A DNA stretch of 64,000 nucleotides from Clostridiales bacterium (GTDB lineage Bacteria; Bacillota; Clostridia; Christensenellales; Aristaeellaceae). Below are positions 24,131-32,458 of the stretch, piece after piece. A model generated the notes under the pieces. It made no database searches. It saw only the letters and a list, made by a program, of their open reading frames with translations, and was not told the origin of the DNA. Position numbers and translations under genes: made by a program. Where the stretch lies: positions 48,495 to 112,494 of the forward strand of contig SFHK01000003.1 of assembly GCA_004556395.1 (NCBI GenBank). Direction: 5' to 3'. The stretch's first letter is position 1. The number at the start of each line of letters is the position of its first letter.

Positions 24131-25163
24131 ATCCGATCATCTCCCGCAGCATGTCCTCGCAGCTTCGCCGCTGCTCCTTCGTCAGGTGCGGCTGAATCCA
24201 CTCGGCATAGGCGTTCAGGCCGCTTTTGCTGATGGGCTTCGGCGCGGGCGGCACGATGCGGGCGAAGTTTTCCGCGAATACCTTCCGCAGAACTTCCTCT
24301 TCCAATCCCAGCCCCTGCCCGGAAATCTCCCACACGCGGAACGGCTCGCTGCCCGCCAGCGTGTTCGTCACCAGATCGAAGCTGGTGCTCGCGCCGCCGA
24401 ACACGATGTCCACGTCCTCGTCCGTCATGTCGGTGCCAAACACCAGACGGTCGCGGTATTTGCGGAAGAACGCGCGCCAGCCGTCCGGATCCTTCATGAA
24501 GTCCACGTACATCTCGTTGCCCGGCGTGAGATCCAGCGAAAGACGCTCAAAGGTATCCAGCAGGCGCTCGGCGTGCGGGCGATCGTCGGAGGTGAAATAC
24601 AGGTGCGCCAGCGACGCGCGCAGCCGCGGATGCCGCGCAAGAACCTCTTCCACCTGCCGGTAAATTTCGGCGAGCGTCGGGAAGCCCTCGCCCACGCACA
24701 GCCAGCCGTTTTCCACGGCGAAACGCGGCGCGGTTTCCGCCGACCAGAACGTGGCCGGGTCGCCCGCGTGCCACGTGACCGGTATCTGCTCCGCCTCGGC
24801 CAGCGCGAACGCCCGCTCATACACCTCGCCGTCCAGCGGAAGCTGAAGCCTGCGATAACAGGACGGCTTGCTTTCCAGAAGCTTCCAGCCGTCGAAGCCC
24901 GCGTCCATCAGGAGCATCAGCTGCTTTTCGTGATCGCGCGCGTCCGGCTTCGATAAACCCGAATACACCATTCCTCCGTAGACATACGCGTAATCCGGCG
25001 CCAACGCCTTCACCCTCAGGCATTCCAGATTGTTCAAAGGCCCGTTGCTGCACGGGATTCCCATCACGCCGATCTTCTCATAGCCAAACTGTTCCCTCGC
25101 GCGCGCCAGCAGCACCTCCGGCCGCCCCGCGTCCACATGCGTGTGGCTGTCGATTCTTCTCAT
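24129..25163 (-). CDS. Amidohydrolase-family metal-dependent hydrolase
   Basis: The 344-residue protein fits the amidohydrolase-2 type TIM barrel. The metal-binding HxH is in MRRIDSHTHVD at the very N-terminus; further likely ligands are the His in IPVTWHAGDPATF and the Asp in LVFGTDMTDEDV. These enzymes hydrolyse C-N, C-O or C-C bonds of small molecules; the substrate is unknown. ATG 25163 with GGAGGA upstream is preferred over an in-frame upstream ATG with no ribosome site. It is a single gene with its own promoter (25201-25229), facing away from the beta-helix gene. Confidence 0.82.
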   Translation of the reverse strand: MRRIDSHTHVDAGRPEVLLARAREQFGYEKIGVMGIPCSNGPLNNLECLRVKALAPDYAYVYGGMVYSGLSKPDARDHEKQLMLLMDAGFDGWKLLESKPSCYRRLQLPLDGEVYERAFALAEAEQIPVTWHAGDPATFWSAETAPRFAVENGWLCVGEGFPTLAEIYRQVEEVLARHPRLRASLAHLYFTSDDRPHAERLLDTFERLSLDLTPGNEMYVDFMKDPDGWRAFFRKYRDRLVFGTDMTDEDVDIVFGGASTSFDLVTNTLAGSEPFRVWEISGQGLGLEEEVLRKVFAENFARIVPPAPKPISKSGLNAYAEWIQPHLTKEQRRSCEDMLREMIG

Positions 25164-25200
25164 TCGTCCATCCTCCAAGCGTAATCTTCTATCTGTTTTC

Positions 25201-25229
25201 ATTATATCAGGCGGCATATGTTCCGTCAA
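25201..25229 (-). promoter_or_regulatory. Promoter of the amidohydrolase gene
   Basis: On the minus strand TTGACG (25224-25229) and TATAAT (25201-25206) have a 17-bp spacer. Confidence 0.8.
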
Positions 25230-25330
25230 TATGGCATTTTTCATTCATATTGCAATCGCACTCTCGAAAGCAGGATTTCGCGCCGTTCGCCGCGAATTCA
25301 TCCTTCATCTCATTCGGGGAGTGAACGCAC

Positions 25331-26593
25331 ATGGCAGCCTATTATATCGACCCGGTCGGCGGAAGCGCGAACGCCGCCGGCACGAGCGCGGCGCAGCCGC
25401 GGCTGACGCACCGCGATTTGAATATTCAGCCCGGCGACACGGTGCTTTTCAAGCGCGGAAGCCTGATTCGCGGCGCGCTGGGAAACGTGCAGGGCACGGA
25501 GGGAAATCCCGTCACCTACGGCGCGTATGGCGAGGGCGAAAATCCCGCGTTCAGCGGATCGGTGGACGTAAGCCGCGAGGAAAACTGGGAAGCGGTGCCC
25601 GGCAGCCCGAACGTGTGGCGCTGCCTTGGCCCGCTGACGACGCAGGTGTGCAATTTCGTGTTCAACAACGCCTTCGGCGGCGCACTGAAGTGGGAGCGCG
25701 AAGCGCTTTCCGCGCGCGGCGACTGGTGGGACAGCGCCTTCGGTCAGTACGAGGTACGCCCGGAGGAGCACACCGTGCTTCTGTACTGCGAGGAAAATCC
25801 GGCGAAGGCGTTCCGGCACATCGAATGCGTGCTGGTCGTTCACCGCAATCTGGCCGTGATGGGGCACGACATCGTGCTTGAAAACCTCACGTTCAAGAAC
25901 AACGGCGTGCACGGCTTTTCCGGCACGAACGGCAAGAACGTGATCGTGCGCAACTGCCGCTTTGAGTTCATCGGCGGCTGCGTGTGGAGCAAGGAGCTTC
26001 GCATCCGCTTCGGAAACGGCGTGGAATTCTGGAATTCCGCGGAAAACGCCGTCATCGAGCATTGCGTATTTTACGACATTTTCGATTCCGGCGTCACGCA
26101 TCAGGGAGAGCACGGCAAATGCCTGCCCGCGAAGAACCTCGTGTTCCGGAACAACCTTTTCGTCCGCTGCGGCATGGCCGCCTATGAGCAGCGCGACGTG
26201 CTGCCGCTGGACGCGCAGTTCGTCGGCAACGTGTGCGCGGACGCGGGGCGCGGCTTCTCGCATTACGGCACGGAACTGCCGCGTTCCTCGGAAATCTGGC
26301 CGCAGCCGATGGGGCACCACATCTTCCTGTGGCGCATCGACGGCCCCACGGAAAACGCCCGCTTCGCCCTTCGCGAAAACGTGTTCATGGACGCTCCCTA
26401 CGGCGCGGCCATCTATTCCATCATCGACCGCGCCGCGGAAGCGCAGACGGACGTCGACTCGAACACCTATTGCATGCGCGAGCGCACGCTTCTGAACCGC
26501 TATTTCGGCGAGGACTTCAACGACTTCGCCGCCTACGTCCGCGCCACCGGCAAGGACGCGCACAGCCTGTGCGCAGACGTCTCCGCGCAATAA
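25331..26593 (+). CDS. Right-handed parallel beta-helix protein (pectate-lyase-like fold)
   Basis: The 420-residue protein has the short repeating coils of a parallel beta-helix. Examples are the runs IVLENLTFKNNGVHGF, VIVRNCRFEFIGG, AVIEHCVFYDIFDSGV and LVFRNNLFVRCGMAA. The start (AAYYIDPVGGSANAAGTSAA) is the opening seen in many such polysaccharide-active proteins. There is no signal peptide, so it is predicted cytoplasmic. No clear pectate lyase or GH28 catalytic motif was found, so lyase, hydrolase and epimerase are all open. GGGGAG lies eight bases before ATG 25331. It lies next to, and convergent with, a GH28 enzyme, which suggests a role in pectin breakdown. Confidence 0.75.
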   Translation: MAAYYIDPVGGSANAAGTSAAQPRLTHRDLNIQPGDTVLFKRGSLIRGALGNVQGTEGNPVTYGAYGEGENPAFSGSVDVSREENWEAVPGSPNVWRCLGPLTTQVCNFVFNNAFGGALKWEREALSARGDWWDSAFGQYEVRPEEHTVLLYCEENPAKAFRHIECVLVVHRNLAVMGHDIVLENLTFKNNGVHGFSGTNGKNVIVRNCRFEFIGGCVWSKELRIRFGNGVEFWNSAENAVIEHCVFYDIFDSGVTHQGEHGKCLPAKNLVFRNNLFVRCGMAAYEQRDVLPLDAQFVGNVCADAGRGFSHYGTELPRSSEIWPQPMGHHIFLWRIDGPTENARFALRENVFMDAPYGAAIYSIIDRAAEAQTDVDSNTYCMRERTLLNRYFGEDFNDFAAYVRATGKDAHSLCADVSAQ

Positions 26594-26607
26594 CCGCCCT
26601 CCGAATC

Positions 26608-26642
26608 AAAAACGCCCGGCAGGATGCTTTCTCCCGCCGGGC
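26608..26642. terminator. Bidirectional terminator between beta-helix and GH28 genes
   Basis: GCCCGGC (26614-26620) pairs with GCCGGGC (26636-26642). The minus strand has five T after the stem (AAAAA at 26608-26612) and the plus strand ATTTCC. Confidence 0.75.
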
Positions 26643-26665
26643 ATTTCCATGGTTCCGTGTTCTAT

Positions 26666-28225
26666 TTACCGCACGTCATGCAGCCGGATGATCTCTCGAT
26701 TGTCCGCCGCGCACGGCGTAATATCAATTTCCTCCAGCGCAAGCCCGTCGATGTGGCGCGCCCAGATGCCGCTCGCGTCCACGTCTCCATGGGCGTTGCT
26801 CTCCGGATAGCCGAACAGGTGCTCCGGCGTGACCTCCGGCACGTTCACATACGCGGGATTCTCGCGATACTTCACATGGAAGTCGCGAAGATGCACGTTG
26901 CGAACCGCGCGCCGCACGGGCGTGCCGTCAATGCGCGCCGTCTGGAAGCCCGTCAGGATGGACGGCGTTTCAGCATTCACGGCGCGAACATTCTCAATGA
27001 CGATGTTCTCAATCGCGCCGCCCCAGAACCGGTTTCTGCCCGTCTCGTCGGTATACGGGTCGTGATAGCGGTTGCGCATGTTCAGGCAGATGTACAGCGG
27101 GCAGTTCACGCGCTCCATCTCGATATTGCGAATGACGACGTTTCTGAGATGCGTACCGTCGCACGATTCCAGCGAGATGCCCGTAACCGAGCCCGGATAA
27201 ATGTCCGGCATGCAGAAGCGGCAGTCTTCCACGCGCACGTCCGCAATGTCGTGCCCGGTTTCCGTGCCGATTTTGAACGCGCTCATCACCGTGACCACGG
27301 TGCAGTCCTTCACGGAGACGTCGCTCATCGCGCACCCGGTGTGCTGCGGATTCTTCAGCACAATGCCGTCGTCCGCGCAGGAAATAAAGCAATGCTCGAT
27401 CGACACGCGGCTGCTGCCGGTCACGTCGATTCCGTCCGTGTTGGCCACGTGGCGGTTGTCGTCGATCACCAGATTGCGCACAGTCACATCCTCGCAGCGG
27501 TCAAGGTTCAGCGTCCAGCACATCGACGCGTGCAGAACGATGTTTTCAAAGCGCACGCCGTGGCTTTCCCGCGCCCACACCATGAAATTGGGACGCGAAA
27601 GCGGCGGAAGTCCCTCGTAATAGTGATCCTCCGCGTAACGAATCCTTCGACGATAGAAATAGCGCAGCGTGCCCGGCACGTCGTTGATAATCGCCGCCTG
27701 GTCGGTGCGCGGCAGCGCGGTAATCGGGAACGGCGTCAGGCTCGGCTTCTCGCGCGGCTCATACACATACCACTCGCCGTTTCCGCTGATGCGTCCGCCG
27801 CCGGTAACCACCACGTTTTCCGCGTTCGCGATGTGCACAAACGCGTAGGCCGGCTGGCCGCCCAAATCCACGGCTTCGCCCATATGCGCCATGTTCCTCG
27901 AAGCGACGATCTCGGAGTCCGCGGCGATAAACAGCGTCGTATTGGACGGCACATGCACCGCACCCATCCAGTACGAGCCGCCGGCGACCAGAATCGTTCC
28001 GCCGCCCGCCTGCTCGCACGCCCGCGCCGCGGCGCGGAACGCCTCGGTGTTCAGGCGCTCCTTCTCCGGAACGGCTCCAAAATCCCGAATGTCAAACACG
28101 TTCTCGCCCGACGGCAGCGGCTGCGCGCGGTCGATATAGTCGTCAAACGGCAGCGCCTCATAATAATCGCCCGGGTACACATGCCCAAGCTGCGGATACA
28201 TCGGCACATCATATTGCGCGTTCAT
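26666..28225 (-). CDS. GH28 family glycoside hydrolase (polygalacturonase-like)
   Basis: The 519-residue beta-helix enzyme shows GH28 active-site motifs: NTDGIDVTGS (about residue 260), the Asp pair in SCADDGIVLKN (about 282) and the Gly/His region GTETGHD (about 319). The N-terminus has the usual FDIRDFGAVPEKERLNTEAF opening of the family. GH28 enzymes hydrolyse galacturonic acid or rhamnogalacturonan backbones. No signal peptide is present, so it should process imported oligosaccharides. ATG 28225 is preceded by AGGGGTG. The start lies inside the 3' end of the upstream secreted-protein gene (17-base overlap), so the two are co-translated. Confidence 0.88.
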   Translation of the reverse strand: MNAQYDVPMYPQLGHVYPGDYYEALPFDDYIDRAQPLPSGENVFDIRDFGAVPEKERLNTEAFRAAARACEQAGGGTILVAGGSYWMGAVHVPSNTTLFIAADSEIVASRNMAHMGEAVDLGGQPAYAFVHIANAENVVVTGGGRISGNGEWYVYEPREKPSLTPFPITALPRTDQAAIINDVPGTLRYFYRRRIRYAEDHYYEGLPPLSRPNFMVWARESHGVRFENIVLHASMCWTLNLDRCEDVTVRNLVIDDNRHVANTDGIDVTGSSRVSIEHCFISCADDGIVLKNPQHTGCAMSDVSVKDCTVVTVMSAFKIGTETGHDIADVRVEDCRFCMPDIYPGSVTGISLESCDGTHLRNVVIRNIEMERVNCPLYICLNMRNRYHDPYTDETGRNRFWGGAIENIVIENVRAVNAETPSILTGFQTARIDGTPVRRAVRNVHLRDFHVKYRENPAYVNVPEVTPEHLFGYPESNAHGDVDASGIWARHIDGLALEEIDITPCAADNREIIRLHDVR

Positions 28226-29354
28226 TGTTTTCACCCCTGTAAACCATTTGCGGAACGCGTTTTATCGCGTCCCGCAAACAGGCTATCACAGAAACCCGCG
28301 TTTGCCAATCGGCTTTTTCCTCAGAAAACGTCAGCTTCACGTCCTCGATCGTGCTGTCGTCATAACCGCTCCCCGTGAAATCGCGGGAGCGCAGCCAGAC
28401 CTCGTCCGGCTGGGAGAACATGTAATAGACCTGACCCTCGTAGTGCCACGACCACGTGCCGTCCGGGTTTTCCTCGGCATTGTCCGAAATCATGCCATAA
28501 TAGGCCTGAATCCACGTGGTTCCGTCCACGGCGACCAGCGAATAAGCCCAATATTTCTCCCCAACGCCGGGGTCGGCCTCCGCCGCTTCCTTTGTAGGAT
28601 ACACGCGTTCCAGCTTCAGCCGCATGGCGACCTCCGACATCTCCGCCTGCGACACCCGAAGCTCATAGCCGTCCATCGGAACGACCAGCGGCTGTCCGTC
28701 CTTCAGCGCCGAGCGCGTCTCGCCCTTCTTCATCGTCAGCGGTACGGCGAACGTTACCTTCTCAAGCACTTCGCCGTCCCCGTCCTCCGGGTTGAAGTCC
28801 AATTCGTTTCCGCCCTCCCGGCGCGCTTTTTCAGCCTTCTGAAGGCCCTCCTCCGTCAGCGCGTACACGGTAAGCTTCTGCCGAAGCGTTCCCTCTCCGG
28901 GTTCAAAATGACCAAACGGCACACCGTGAAAGCGCGCGTCGACGGTTTCGCCGGGCGCGAGCAGATACTTATATTGATTGCGCCCGCCGCACAGGTCGTA
29001 CTCGACTCCCTCAAAATCCACGTCGAAATCGCTGCCGTCCACAAACAGCGTCTTATCCGTGCGGTTGGTCACCTGCCACGTGAGCGCCGTGAAGTCGTCG
29101 ACAGCCAGCGCCTGCTTCGTGTGGAACGACAGCGTTTCGGTCTCGTACACATCGTCCAGCTTCTCCACAAGCGACGCGAGCTTCGCGCGATAGGCCGCGT
29201 TCGCCGCAAGGCTCTTTTCCGGGTTCTGGTCGCCCTCAACGGCCGTCTCATACAGGAAAATGTTTTCAATGTCCAGAATACCCGACTCCCCCTCCGCCCA
29301 CGCGGGTATGGCCACAAGCGCCAGCATTAAAAGCGTCGCAATCCATTTTCTCAT
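28209..29354 (-). CDS. Secreted protein of unknown function
   Basis: The 381-residue protein begins with a clear signal peptide (MRKWIATLLMLALVAIPAWA, cleavage expected after AWA). No catalytic motif is recognised. The mature part looks like one or more beta-sandwich domains (ALTWQVTNRTDKTLFVDGSD reads like a DUF4352-type or Ig-like strand pair). A C-terminal stretch (WAYSLVAVDGTTWIQAYYG) is rich in aromatic residues. The start has GGAAGAAGG upstream. Its 3' end overlaps the GH28 start, so it may help present or bind pectin, but this rests only on position. It is preceded by a 184-bp spacer holding a terminator. Confidence 0.72.
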   Translation of the reverse strand: MRKWIATLLMLALVAIPAWAEGESGILDIENIFLYETAVEGDQNPEKSLAANAAYRAKLASLVEKLDDVYETETLSFHTKQALAVDDFTALTWQVTNRTDKTLFVDGSDFDVDFEGVEYDLCGGRNQYKYLLAPGETVDARFHGVPFGHFEPGEGTLRQKLTVYALTEEGLQKAEKARREGGNELDFNPEDGDGEVLEKVTFAVPLTMKKGETRSALKDGQPLVVPMDGYELRVSQAEMSEVAMRLKLERVYPTKEAAEADPGVGEKYWAYSLVAVDGTTWIQAYYGMISDNAEENPDGTWSWHYEGQVYYMFSQPDEVWLRSRDFTGSGYDDSTIEDVKLTFSEEKADWQTRVSVIACLRDAIKRVPQMVYRGENNERAI

Positions 29355-29429
29355 AAACCTTCTTCCTTTCCGGGCGCTCATCGGAACGCTCCGAAATTTT
29401 GACGACCGCTCCCACGATTTGGTTCCATA

Positions 29430-29472
29430 TAAAAGAAACGACAGGGCGCGACGCATATTGTACGACGCCCTG
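29430..29472 (-). terminator. Terminator of the 69-codon gene
   Basis: CAGGGCG (29442-29448) pairs with CGCCCTG (29466-29472). On the minus strand the stem is followed by TCGTTTCTTTTAT. Confidence 0.65.
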
Positions 29473-29538
29473 CCTGCCATATTTGAGGAGGCTTCGGCAG
29501 AGTTTACGACGAAGAAGCTGTCTTCCCCGCCGTCAAGT

Positions 29539-29748
29539 TCATTCCACTCCTACGCAGCGTTCACCTTCGATTTCCGCGATGTTTTTCAGCAAACCCGGGA
29601 AAATCCGTTCATGTGCGCGCCGGTCTGCATCCGGATCATACGGGATGATCGCGTCCAGCGCCTCGCGTACCTTCAGAATATCCATTTCCTCCGCTCGCTT
29701 ACACGTTTCAAGGAAAAAGATTGCATAAGCTTCCCTGACCGTCATCAT
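29539..29748 (-). CDS. Small protein of unknown function
   Basis: A 69-residue predicted soluble protein, not recognised. It is mostly helical in appearance (REAYAIFFLETCKRAEEMDI, then a DPDADRRAHERIFPGLL segment) and acidic. AGAGG lies seven bases before ATG 29748. It sits 82 bases beyond the ECF sigma gene in the same direction and before a terminator, so it may be the last gene of that unit; an anti-sigma role is possible but nothing in the sequence shows it. Confidence 0.5.
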   Translation of the reverse strand: MMTVREAYAIFFLETCKRAEEMDILKVREALDAIIPYDPDADRRAHERIFPGLLKNIAEIEGERCVGVE

Positions 29749-29830
29749 TCATAATCCTCTTCCTTCGTTCACTTGCCTCCCCGTTATATATGTCGCATCC
29801 CCGGCAAAAAGTAACGCGTTCTACAAAAAT

Positions 29831-30388
29831 TTACGCAACAATTCCCGTACACTTTTTCTTCCACCGGTGCATCTTCATTTTCAGCGCGCCCAGCGAGATA
29901 TGGCTGCGTTCGGCCAGCTCCGTCAATGAAACGCCGTCGGCATAGTGCTCCTTCATCAGGCGATAGCTTTCCTCGCCGATTCGCGCGGCAATCTCGTGAT
30001 GGAGACGTTCCCCGGTTTCTTCCTGCACAACCTGCTCCTCCGTGGTCGCGCCGGGCAGCGCGAGCTTTTCCATCTCCTGCTCCGGGTCTTCCACGCCCGT
30101 GGCCAGGTGCGCGTTTTCGCGCCGCTTCCGATGCGCGTAATTCAGGATGTTGAAATGCAGCGTTTCAATCAGCCAGCCGTTGATATTCTCGTGCGTCTTC
30201 AGTCGTTCCAGTTTATCATAGAACATCGTGTAGGTTTGCTGAACGATATCCTCGTAATCGTTTCGAAGACTGGGATACAGGTTCGAATAGAGTCGAGCCG
30301 TACACACCAGCATCCAACGCGTTTCTTCGTATACCTTCAAAAACCATTCGTGATCCTGAGCTTCCACCGATATCGACCTTTCCCTCAA
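29831..30388 (-). CDS. ECF-type RNA polymerase sigma factor
   Basis: The 185-residue protein has sigma region 2 (about 10-95: DYEDIVQQTYTMFYDKLERL, then INGWLIETLHFNILNYAHRK) and region 4 (about 130-180: YADGVSLTELAERSHISLGA). The linker (LATGVEDPEQEMEKL) is acidic as usual. No transmembrane anti-sigma factor is next to it. The start is uncertain: TTG 30388 has AGGA seven bases upstream, but GTG 30367 has AGGGAAAGG upstream and would give a protein seven residues shorter. It follows the XRE regulator by 12 bases, so the two were probably one operon. Confidence 0.85.
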   Translation of the reverse strand: MRERSISVEAQDHEWFLKVYEETRWMLVCTARLYSNLYPSLRNDYEDIVQQTYTMFYDKLERLKTHENINGWLIETLHFNILNYAHRKRRENAHLATGVEDPEQEMEKLALPGATTEEQVVQEETGERLHHEIAARIGEESYRLMKEHYADGVSLTELAERSHISLGALKMKMHRWKKKCTGIVA

Positions 30389-30400
30389 ATAACCGTCCTG

Positions 30401-30799
30401 TCACCGATTTTTCTTATCCACATTGGCAAGGGTTTCGCAAATCAGCTTCATACACCTTCGCACGTTCTCGGAGCAGCCCTTCTGCGCGAGCCATATGTCC
30501 CGAATCCATTCCGTTTCCGCGTTCGCGGTCTCTTCCTTTTCGCGGCTGTTGATCGCAACGCTGTCGACCGCACCCGTCAGAAGCATTTCCAGCGGCACGT
30601 CCAGCGCGACGCACACGCGAAGCAGCATCTCCAAACTGATTTTCCGGATTCCACGTTCACAATTACTGTAATGCGTCAGCGAAATTTCCAGCCGACTAGC
30701 CATCTCGCTCTGCCTGATTCTGCGCTTTCATCGAATATCGCGTATATTCCTTCCGAGGCTCACATAGGAAATCAGGTTTCTCTCCCATTCGTATTCCAT
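30401..30799 (-). pseudogene. XRE-family regulator interrupted by an in-frame TGA
   Basis: A complete Cro/C1 HTH is encoded across a stop codon. ATG 30799 begins MEYEWERNLISYVSLGRNIR and reaches TGA at 30728-30730 in the middle of helix one. After the stop the same frame reads KRRIRQSEMASRLEISLTHY, then NCERGIRKISLEMLLRVC, exactly the rest of a standard HTH_3 domain. An internal ATG (30703) would make a 100-residue product lacking helix one and probably unable to bind DNA. A nonsense mutation or a base-call error is the simplest explanation. The gene leads into the ECF sigma factor. Confidence 0.75.
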
Positions 30800-30975
30800 G
30801 AATCCGCTTGCCCCTCTCGTTCGTTTCTATTTTATATCAAATGACGCTCAAATTACAGAATCTGCGAGAATAATCCATTCCAAAAGAACGTCATTTTCAA
30901 AATTTTTTCATATTTCGCACACGAATTGGTCGAGTTTTAGCGAAAACACGCTGGGCATTCGGGATTCCTTCGAAG

Positions 30976-31023
30976 CAAAAAGTCAACGCGGCCCCGCCCG
31001 AATGGTTCAGATGCGAGGCCGCG
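30976..31023 (-). terminator. Terminator of the nagA-ROK operon
   Basis: CGCGGCC (30987-30993) pairs with GGCCGCG (31017-31023). On the minus strand it is followed by TTGACTTTTTG. The remaining 30800-30975 spacer shows no gene. Confidence 0.6.
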
Positions 31024-31045
31024 GATTCGGCTTGGAACTTAATTT

Positions 31046-32425
31046 TTATTTCTTGATGACCGGCAGGCTGGCGGCGGCCACAGACTGGCCGACGCGGCGG
31101 CTGTTTTCATCGGGAATGTGCAGCTGAATCTTCTTCGCGAGCTCGGGATACTCGGTATTGAGCACCTCCTGCGCCTTCTGAAGCAGCAGCTGACCGCCCT
31201 GGCCGCTGGTCACACGACCCATGATGAGCACGTGACGGATGTCGTAGAACTTGGCGTAATAGGCGATCTGATATCCGAAGTACACGCCGATGGTTTCATA
31301 AATGCCCGGCGTTCTCGGATCGCCCGCGGCGTGCAGGTTCTGCACGTACTTGAGCTTTTCGGCCAGCGTCAGGCTGTCGTCCAGCTCGATTCCGGCGGCG
31401 GGGCAGAGCTTGATCACGGAATCCTGCGAGAAATACTTCACGCCGCAGCCCACGTCGCCCGACCACTCGTCCACCATCGCGTCCGGGTTCATGTCCACCG
31501 GCACGAACGCGAGCTCGTTGAGCCAGCCGGTAATGTTTCCGTTCTGGTCTACATAGCCGCCCGCCTCGCTGGTGCCCATCGCGATGCCGAGCACGCAGTT
31601 GTCGTTCAGATCCATCGCGCCCGCGAGCGCGGTCACGTCGCCGTCGTTGGCAACCTCAATCGGAATGTCCTTACCGATCGTCTTCGCCACGTCCAGATAG
31701 ATGTTCTGGCACTTGATCTTGTCTTCCTCGCTCAGCTTGATAAACAGGGACGCGACCATGGCGCGGTTGTCGATGTACACGCCGGCGGAGGACACGCCGA
31801 TGCCGTCCACGCGGGGCATCTTCTCGGCGGCCTTCAGCATGGCATTGCGAATGCCATTGAAATGGTAGGAAGGATCGGTCTGCGTCTTGGGATGCCAGAC
31901 GATCTCCTCGGAATACACGCTCTCGCCGTCGATCACGGCGGACACCTTTACGTCCGAGCCGCCCGCGTCAAAGCCGATGCGGCAGCCGTCCAGATGGCGG
32001 CCGACGGGGTTGGCGGACTCGTGGCTTTCCGGCGCGTCGTCCACGTTTTCGATGTACTGAACCTCGAACGGACGCTCGTACACGCCGCTCATGAAGCCGT
32101 TGTCAAAATCGCGCGCGCCGCCCTTGGCGTAGGCCTTGGCGATTGCGTCGTAGATCACCTTTGAACCGGAAATGATGATCTTGTAGCCGCCGTACACCCA
32201 CAGGAAGGTCTTGACGATGCGCTCAACGACCTTGCAGTTCCGTTCGTCGGCCACGCCGTCCTTGAACGCGTCCATCTTCAGCGTGTGTGTATAGCCCTGA
32301 TTGCGGACGACGGAAATGGCGATTTTCTGATGCTCCGCCTTCTGAACGTCGCTCGCGTACTCGTCCACATACTTGACCATGGGAAGGAATCCGGGATCGT
32401 AAACGGCTTTGACCTTGAGTTCCAT
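31046..32425 (-). CDS. ROK-family sugar kinase-like protein with N-terminal extension
   Basis: The 459-residue protein has the ROK/actin-like ATPase fold from about residue 150: phosphate loop CRIGFDAGGSDVKVSAVIDG, GVSSAGVYID, the catalytic-region IEVANDGDVTALAGA and GIAMGTSEAGGYVD. The first about 145 residues are not a helix-turn-helix and are not recognised. ROK members phosphorylate glucose, N-acetylglucosamine or N-acetylmannosamine; being next to nagA favours an amino-sugar. The usual ROK zinc-binding CxCGxxGC motif is not seen. ATG 32425 has GGGGAGAG upstream. It follows nagA by 33 bases. Confidence 0.82.
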   Translation of the reverse strand: MELKVKAVYDPGFLPMVKYVDEYASDVQKAEHQKIAISVVRNQGYTHTLKMDAFKDGVADERNCKVVERIVKTFLWVYGGYKIIISGSKVIYDAIAKAYAKGGARDFDNGFMSGVYERPFEVQYIENVDDAPESHESANPVGRHLDGCRIGFDAGGSDVKVSAVIDGESVYSEEIVWHPKTQTDPSYHFNGIRNAMLKAAEKMPRVDGIGVSSAGVYIDNRAMVASLFIKLSEEDKIKCQNIYLDVAKTIGKDIPIEVANDGDVTALAGAMDLNDNCVLGIAMGTSEAGGYVDQNGNITGWLNELAFVPVDMNPDAMVDEWSGDVGCGVKYFSQDSVIKLCPAAGIELDDSLTLAEKLKYVQNLHAAGDPRTPGIYETIGVYFGYQIAYYAKFYDIRHVLIMGRVTSGQGGQLLLQKAQEVLNTEYPELAKKIQLHIPDENSRRVGQSVAAASLPVIKK

Positions 32426-32458
32426 GCTGTCTCTCCCCTTCACAATATCTTTGAGCTG

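Noticed and set aside
30728-30730. TGA as a recoded codon or selenocysteine
   Set aside because: The position is an ordinary residue in a DNA-binding helix, no selenocysteine signal is seen, and TGA acts as stop in many genes of the window.
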